A model generated the notes under the pieces. That model ran no database searches and was not told the DNA's origin. It saw nothing but the letters and a program-made list of their open reading frames with translations. From Entamoeba invadens IP1 (lineage: Eukaryota; Evosea; Mastigamoebida; Endamoebidae), in the NCBI RefSeq assembly GCF_000330505.1, contig NW_004443615.1:472646-536645 (forward strand): a stretch of DNA of 64,000 bases. The letters are read 5' to 3'. Within the stretch, counting starts at the first letter, position 1. Every line of letters begins with the position of its first letter. The translations under genes and the position numbers were made by a program. Shown here in pieces: positions 61,001 to 64,000 of the stretch.

Positions 61001-61298
61001 CAAAAATGTGTGGAGGAAGCTCTTGTCTAAACTTCCCTTTGTACAGTCGAACATACTCATCAGTGGTCAATCCAAGGTCTTTGAAAGGATTGATAACGAT
61101 AAGGACTGGGCCAATGTTGGTGTAAATGGCATCGTAGTTATACCGTTTCTTTAAATTGTCGACAATTTCAGTTTCATCGATCTTCGGAAGCATGACAAGA
61201 TCATCGACACCTTTTTGAATGAACCCCTTCTTACTCTTGAAGGCAGCAATCTCGTTCTCCGTTTCTTTTTTGGTGTTCTTTTTAAAGCCTACAGACAT
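58086..61298 (-). CDS. Class I myosin heavy chain with TH1 and SH3 tail (myosin IB-like)
   Basis: The product is 1,070 residues from the ATG at 61298-61296. The motor domain occupies about residues 35-700, with P-loop G-E-S-G-A-G-K-T at 122-129, switch I N-N-S-S-R-F-G-K, switch II D-I-F-G-F-E and the actin-binding region. After a short lever with one or two IQ-like repeats comes a basic TH1 region that binds acidic membrane lipids. A Gln/Ala/Pro-rich linker with P-P-P/P-P-x-P motifs and a C-terminal SH3 domain (A-L-Y-P-Y-T-A-x-D-E-L-S-F ending W-I-P-N-N-Y-V) follow. This long-tailed plan matches amoeboid myosin IB. It drives cortical tension and phagocytosis with actin; the SH3 and Pro-rich parts likely bind adaptors such as Acan125/CARMIL-type proteins. 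No intron. Confidence 0.97.
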   Translation of the reverse strand: MSVGFKKNTKKETENEIAAFKSKKGFIQKGVDDLVMLPKIDETEIVDNLKKRYNYDAIYTNIGPVLIVINPFKDLGLTTDEYVRLYKGKFRQELPPHIFALAEETYRAMKNEKSNQCCIISGESGAGKTVAAKQIMQYIAAVSGGNEKVVYVKNVILDSNPLLEAFGNAKTLRNNNSSRFGKYFEINFDDHADPVGGTITNYLLEKSRVCMQQTGERNYHIFYQLLAGASKQYFDDFYLTTPDYFMFTNQSNCVSVDGIDDNKEYADCVKAMNTIGISEQEQYWIFQLVAAVLHMGNIYFTENSSGYAEIQDKEVLKTVAYLLEVDAGQLEHVMIVRKLTTGVGARAEVFDSPLTVMQAEATRNAIAKEIYDRIFSMLVVKVNKALQKHGIEHRCVIGILDIFGFEIFPVNGFEQFCINYVNEKLQQYFIELTLKTEQEEYIAEGIKWSPIKYFNNKVVCDLIEAKNPPGMFSLLDDICATMHAQTDGCDIKFLEKVCSVHSTNQHFAPNGDSFTIQHYAGPVSYYSEGFCEKNKDTLFLECIECLQTSNNQLLYDLFPWSAEQEAAKTGQKKRPTTAGFKIKTSANELMTALSQCSPHYIRCIKPNETKKSQDWDADRVKHQVKYLGLLENVKVRRAGFAYRAPFARFLQTYKKLSQKTWGSWGEWTGDAQEGCRVILEGLTNIEQGQWQFGKTKLFIRLPESIFAIEEMLEKMEFDRSVDIQKAWKNYRNRKRALSQRAEAASIMKGKKERRRESMDFANNKWVADYILYENEIPLQDAMADHMDELVNYSDVVLRVNKKGKPENRSMLLTDKAIYFAQKQIKKKILKYIVTFRGDLTQISEVVMSTMQDNFMVIRVRGAYDSVIICPHKTEFLMMLLENYRALTNGQSFPINFSDTISFRGKDEKKDKILTFKKDDGPKAIPVEQQKSFAKHVLVMTGLSKDTDSTPGNFNASVSSYSAPAQQQQAYQAPVQQQAPAQQAYQAPQQQQQAAAPVKKSPPMPPRAAPPPPKPKLPQVKALYPYTAANDEELSFKVGDIITILEKDEGWWKGSLNGAEGWIPNNYVKEL

Positions 61299-62710
61299 CT
61301 GTGACTTCGAGTTTTCTGATTTTCAAGTTGTTATGATCTTGTTTTTCAGAGGCAAACTCTATCTATTTTGAGGAATTTACATGAGGGGTTTTTTATTGTT
61401 TGATGAGCCATTTTATCTCAATAGTTCCGGGAAATTTGGCATAATGTGACCCAAACTTTTTCATCATGGAAATAGAGTTTGGAACTAGTATATATAATAA
61501 TAAAATGGATTAGTTTTAATTTCATAAAACAGTCCCCATCGTTGACGAAAAAAAACATTATAAAATCAGTTTGTTCAACATAAATATAGAATACATTAAT
61601 TTTCTCACATTTGTTGTGTTTGAGGATTTTTTACTCAAAAAATCGGGGTTTTTTGACACGTTTTATGGTTTGAAAAAGTTTTGAAAAAGTTTTGAGAAAC
61701 AATGACTCGACTTTTTTTATTATTTAGTATATATAAAAATATTATAATTTTATAGTATTGAGAAAAAAAATAATTAAAAAAATATAATATTGTATTATAT
61801 TTAACTAATAATTATCAATTAATAAATATCAAAAGAAATTTATTGATAAAAGAAAAATATAAATTGTGGTTTTCTTTTTAGAACTGTTTTCCAAATAACA
61901 TTTTTTTTAATTGAACAACTGTTTTTATTCAGGTTATATACATCATAATATATTGTTGTATCATGTTTATTATTAGTGAATATGATAAACTTTTGTTATT
62001 TAAAACAAAACAGACATTTTTAGGGTTTCAAAAATATAACACCATATTTTGTCTTTTGTTTAATCGAGATCAATAGGGATATTTATAACAAATAAACGGG
62101 GAAAGACATTTACATTTTACCAACCACTTCTTATTAATAAAACTCAAATCAAATTATTATTAATTGGGTGTTATTTTAAGTAGTTTTCCTGATATTTTAA
62201 GTTAAAAACAAATGAAGTTTTTTTTAAATGATTATACGATGGTAAAATCTAGTAAAAACTGCCAATAATTGTATTATAATAAAACAAATTTTATCCATCT
62301 GGTTTTGTTTTTTGTTCTTAAAAATTTCTTGCAATTTTTTTGTCTCTTTTTTGGTTCTTTTTTTGCTTAGTATTTGCTGTTTGGTTATTGAAATTCTTTA
62401 AAAAATCACCTAACTATATTTTTGACTTTGATGTTTTTTTGTAGTTATAATATAGTTTTATTATAATATTTTTAGTTATTCATATTTTTAATTTTTACGA
62501 CTTTCCACCAGTTTCTTTCTTCCGTTCCCAAAAATGCGATTCACCGTCGCAGCCAAAATAGGAAGTAAACGAATAGTACCATCAATAATAAAACATAGTA
62601 AAATATAATATACTGAAACCAAACTTAGCGTCATAGCATTTTTGTTATTAAGACTTTTATTACGAAAATGTTCAATTAAACAAACTGATTTTCAAACAGG
62701 AAGTTCTTTG
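61299..62710. other. Long AT-rich spacer
   Basis: About 1.4 kb between the divergent myosin gene and the right-edge gene. It is highly AT-rich. A family-A-like GAGTCATTG block occurs near 61704 on the minus strand, but no matching left end was found. No RNA gene or other ORF was recognised. Confidence 0.45.
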
Positions 62711-64000
62711 ATGGATTTGCCACAGACATCATACATCGACAAGCTTTTTGCTATTGTGATCCACTCATCCGCACGCTCTTTGAGACAATTGGGGTCTACT
62801 GTTGGTGAAAACACAGTTATCAACTTCACGGAGAAATACTATGTTTCTCCTCACACAAACAAGAAACTCCCTATTAAGAGGTACTCCCTCAAAAATTCGA
62901 TACCCACTGCTTACGCTTCAAAACATCAGCACATCATCTTATTACCAATTTCAACCCCGAACATCGACCAAGTAGTGAAGACGGAACTTTCAAAATTTGA
63001 AAAACAGACTGAAAATCCGATTGTTGTCTTTCTTCTGATGGACACAACCGCAAAGGTGTTTTCGGATGTGAAGAAGTCGATTTTCGACACACTGGGATCA
63101 CCGAGTTTCCAGTCAAAACAAACAAGGAGCTCTGAGAACTTGACGACAAATCCACGGAAGTATTTCCACAAAGCTTCGTCCGTGATGTCATTTTACCAGA
63201 AGTACGAGCAAAGCTGTATCATCGTGAAAATACCAAACGCAAAAGACGTCACTAAGAAGGACTTGGAGAAGATTTTTGGCATTATCAGAAAGTCGTTTAT
63301 CATATCACAGATGAATTGGAAGAAGACTAAAATTGAGTTCCGCAATGCGATAACTTCTTTTGTGACAACAGAAAACAGCGAGAAGATCTACCAAAGCGAA
63401 GAAGAGCTTTTGAAAGGTTTGTGTTACAACCCAACTAATCCGAATGATAAAGACGAGTTATTTGAATTAATGAACGAATACGGACTTGTTTACTCCTTTA
63501 AACGGGCATTGAGTGTCACAAAATTTAAAGAGGAAAAGGTCATCAAGAAGCTTGAAAAGATCTTTCTGATCAAAGATTTGTACACTGAAGTAATGAGGAA
63601 AGTGAAGGAATTGACACGAGAACATGGGTTTGATAACATAGGATCTGTCGTTTACCTTTATGGAAAGAATAACGTGAACATGCTTCGTGTGGTTTTAAAG
63701 CACTTGATGGCACAGAACGAAGTTTTTATGATGGACGAACAATGGATTGAAGGAAATGATTTGTTAAACGCACTGGACGAGTACAAGAAAATAGAAACCA
63801 TTGAGAAGCGGCTGAGTTGTAAAGACTCTCTCTGCAACAAACTGGACAAGATGGAGAAAAGAAAGAGTGTTTGTGTGTCTGAAACGATAGAGAAGAACGA
63901 ACTGAAAGAACACGAGGATAAAGAGGAAGGTACAGAAGCACTCCAGTCGAGACTTGTAATGAGACAACAGAGTTCGCCAACATTACGAAAAATGATGGAG
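62711..64000 (+). CDS. Unrecognised protein, 3' end outside the window
   Basis: A plus-strand frame opens at the ATG at 62711 and continues to the window edge, at least 430 residues with no stop. The frame is also open upstream through Q-T-G-S-S-L, where an AAACAG could be an intron acceptor, but ATG 62711 gives a natural start. The N-terminal ~100 residues have alternating hydrophobic strands (A-I-V-I-H-S, I-V-V-F-L-L-M), a middle helical region follows, and the last ~80 residues are a charged helix (K-R-L-S-C-K-D... E-K-N-E-L-K-E-H-E-D-K-E-E). No family was recognised. Confidence 0.8.
   Translation, partial: MDLPQTSYIDKLFAIVIHSSARSLRQLGSTVGENTVINFTEKYYVSPHTNKKLPIKRYSLKNSIPTAYASKHQHIILLPISTPNIDQVVKTELSKFEKQTENPIVVFLLMDTTAKVFSDVKKSIFDTLGSPSFQSKQTRSSENLTTNPRKYFHKASSVMSFYQKYEQSCIIVKIPNAKDVTKKDLEKIFGIIRKSFIISQMNWKKTKIEFRNAITSFVTTENSEKIYQSEEELLKGLCYNPTNPNDKDELFELMNEYGLVYSFKRALSVTKFKEEKVIKKLEKIFLIKDLYTEVMRKVKELTREHGFDNIGSVVYLYGKNNVNMLRVVLKHLMAQNEVFMMDEQWIEGNDLLNALDEYKKIETIEKRLSCKDSLCNKLDKMEKRKSVCVSETIEKNELKEHEDKEEGTEALQSRLVMRQQSSPTLRKMME

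Noticed and set aside
61380..61706. Possible further family-A MITE near 61.4-61.7 kb
   Set aside because: A GAGTCATTG block occurs at one side (minus strand, near 61704), but no partner TIR was found and the interior match is weak.
1..64000. CRISPR array, bacterial operon or tRNA array
   Set aside because: No regular spacer-repeat pattern, no clustered tRNA-like sequence with conserved T-loop, and the intron-bearing eukaryotic genes exclude a prokaryotic setting.

Overview
The window is AT-rich eukaryotic nuclear DNA from an amoebozoan of the genus Entamoeba. The evidence is compact genes separated by very AT-rich spacers, an actin that reads like Entamoeba actin throughout, an SH3-tailed class I myosin, and short introns that nearly all begin GTTTGT and end in AG. 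Four Tc1/mariner-superfamily DNA transposons flanked by TA dinucleotides favour E. invadens (or E. moshkovskii) over E. histolytica, where such elements are scarce. The species is an inference.

Layout. 1-9.1 kb: an MMS19-like Fe-S assembly factor (cut by the left edge), an ARF GTPase, a Sey1/RHD3 ER-fusion GTPase whose start is broken by an apparent 1-base deletion, a small spliced protein, a DH-PH RhoGEF and a small membrane protein. 9.4-9.6 kb: a MITE. 9.7-15.8 kb: a TKL-like probable pseudokinase, a small homeodomain-like ORF and two coiled-coil proteins. 15.8-19.0 kb: gene-poor, with a second MITE family. 19.0-22.4 kb: an importin-alpha-like ARM protein and a five-exon RasGAP-fold gene. 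22.6-24.8 kb: an apparently intact transposon whose transposase is restored by removing a 43-nt intron. 25-29 kb: a three-exon Myb-like gene, a spliced coiled-coil gene, a small ORF and an AT microsatellite.

29.2-40.4 kb: a 1,596-residue unrecognised protein, a secreted ComEC-like metallo-beta-lactamase-fold protein, a TLDc protein, actin and an unrecognised gene. 40.5-43.3 kb: a decayed transposon followed by two abutting MITEs. 43.5-51.5 kb: a leucine-rich protein, two small genes, a VPS9 protein and a divergent Hsp70. 52.0-58.0 kb: two transposons 70 bp apart, each with long terminal inverted repeats (TIRs) containing internal direct repeats and each with a broken transposase. 58.1-64 kb: a long-tailed myosin I and a gene running off the right edge.

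The host genes do not form an operon. Many belong to small-GTPase, membrane-traffic and cytoskeleton functions (ARF, Sey1, RhoGEF, RasGAP-fold, VPS9, actin, myosin I). The most notable content is the transposon/MITE set, several signalling proteins that keep their fold but lack catalytic residues, and the exon structures worked out here for genes that otherwise look like disconnected ORFs.
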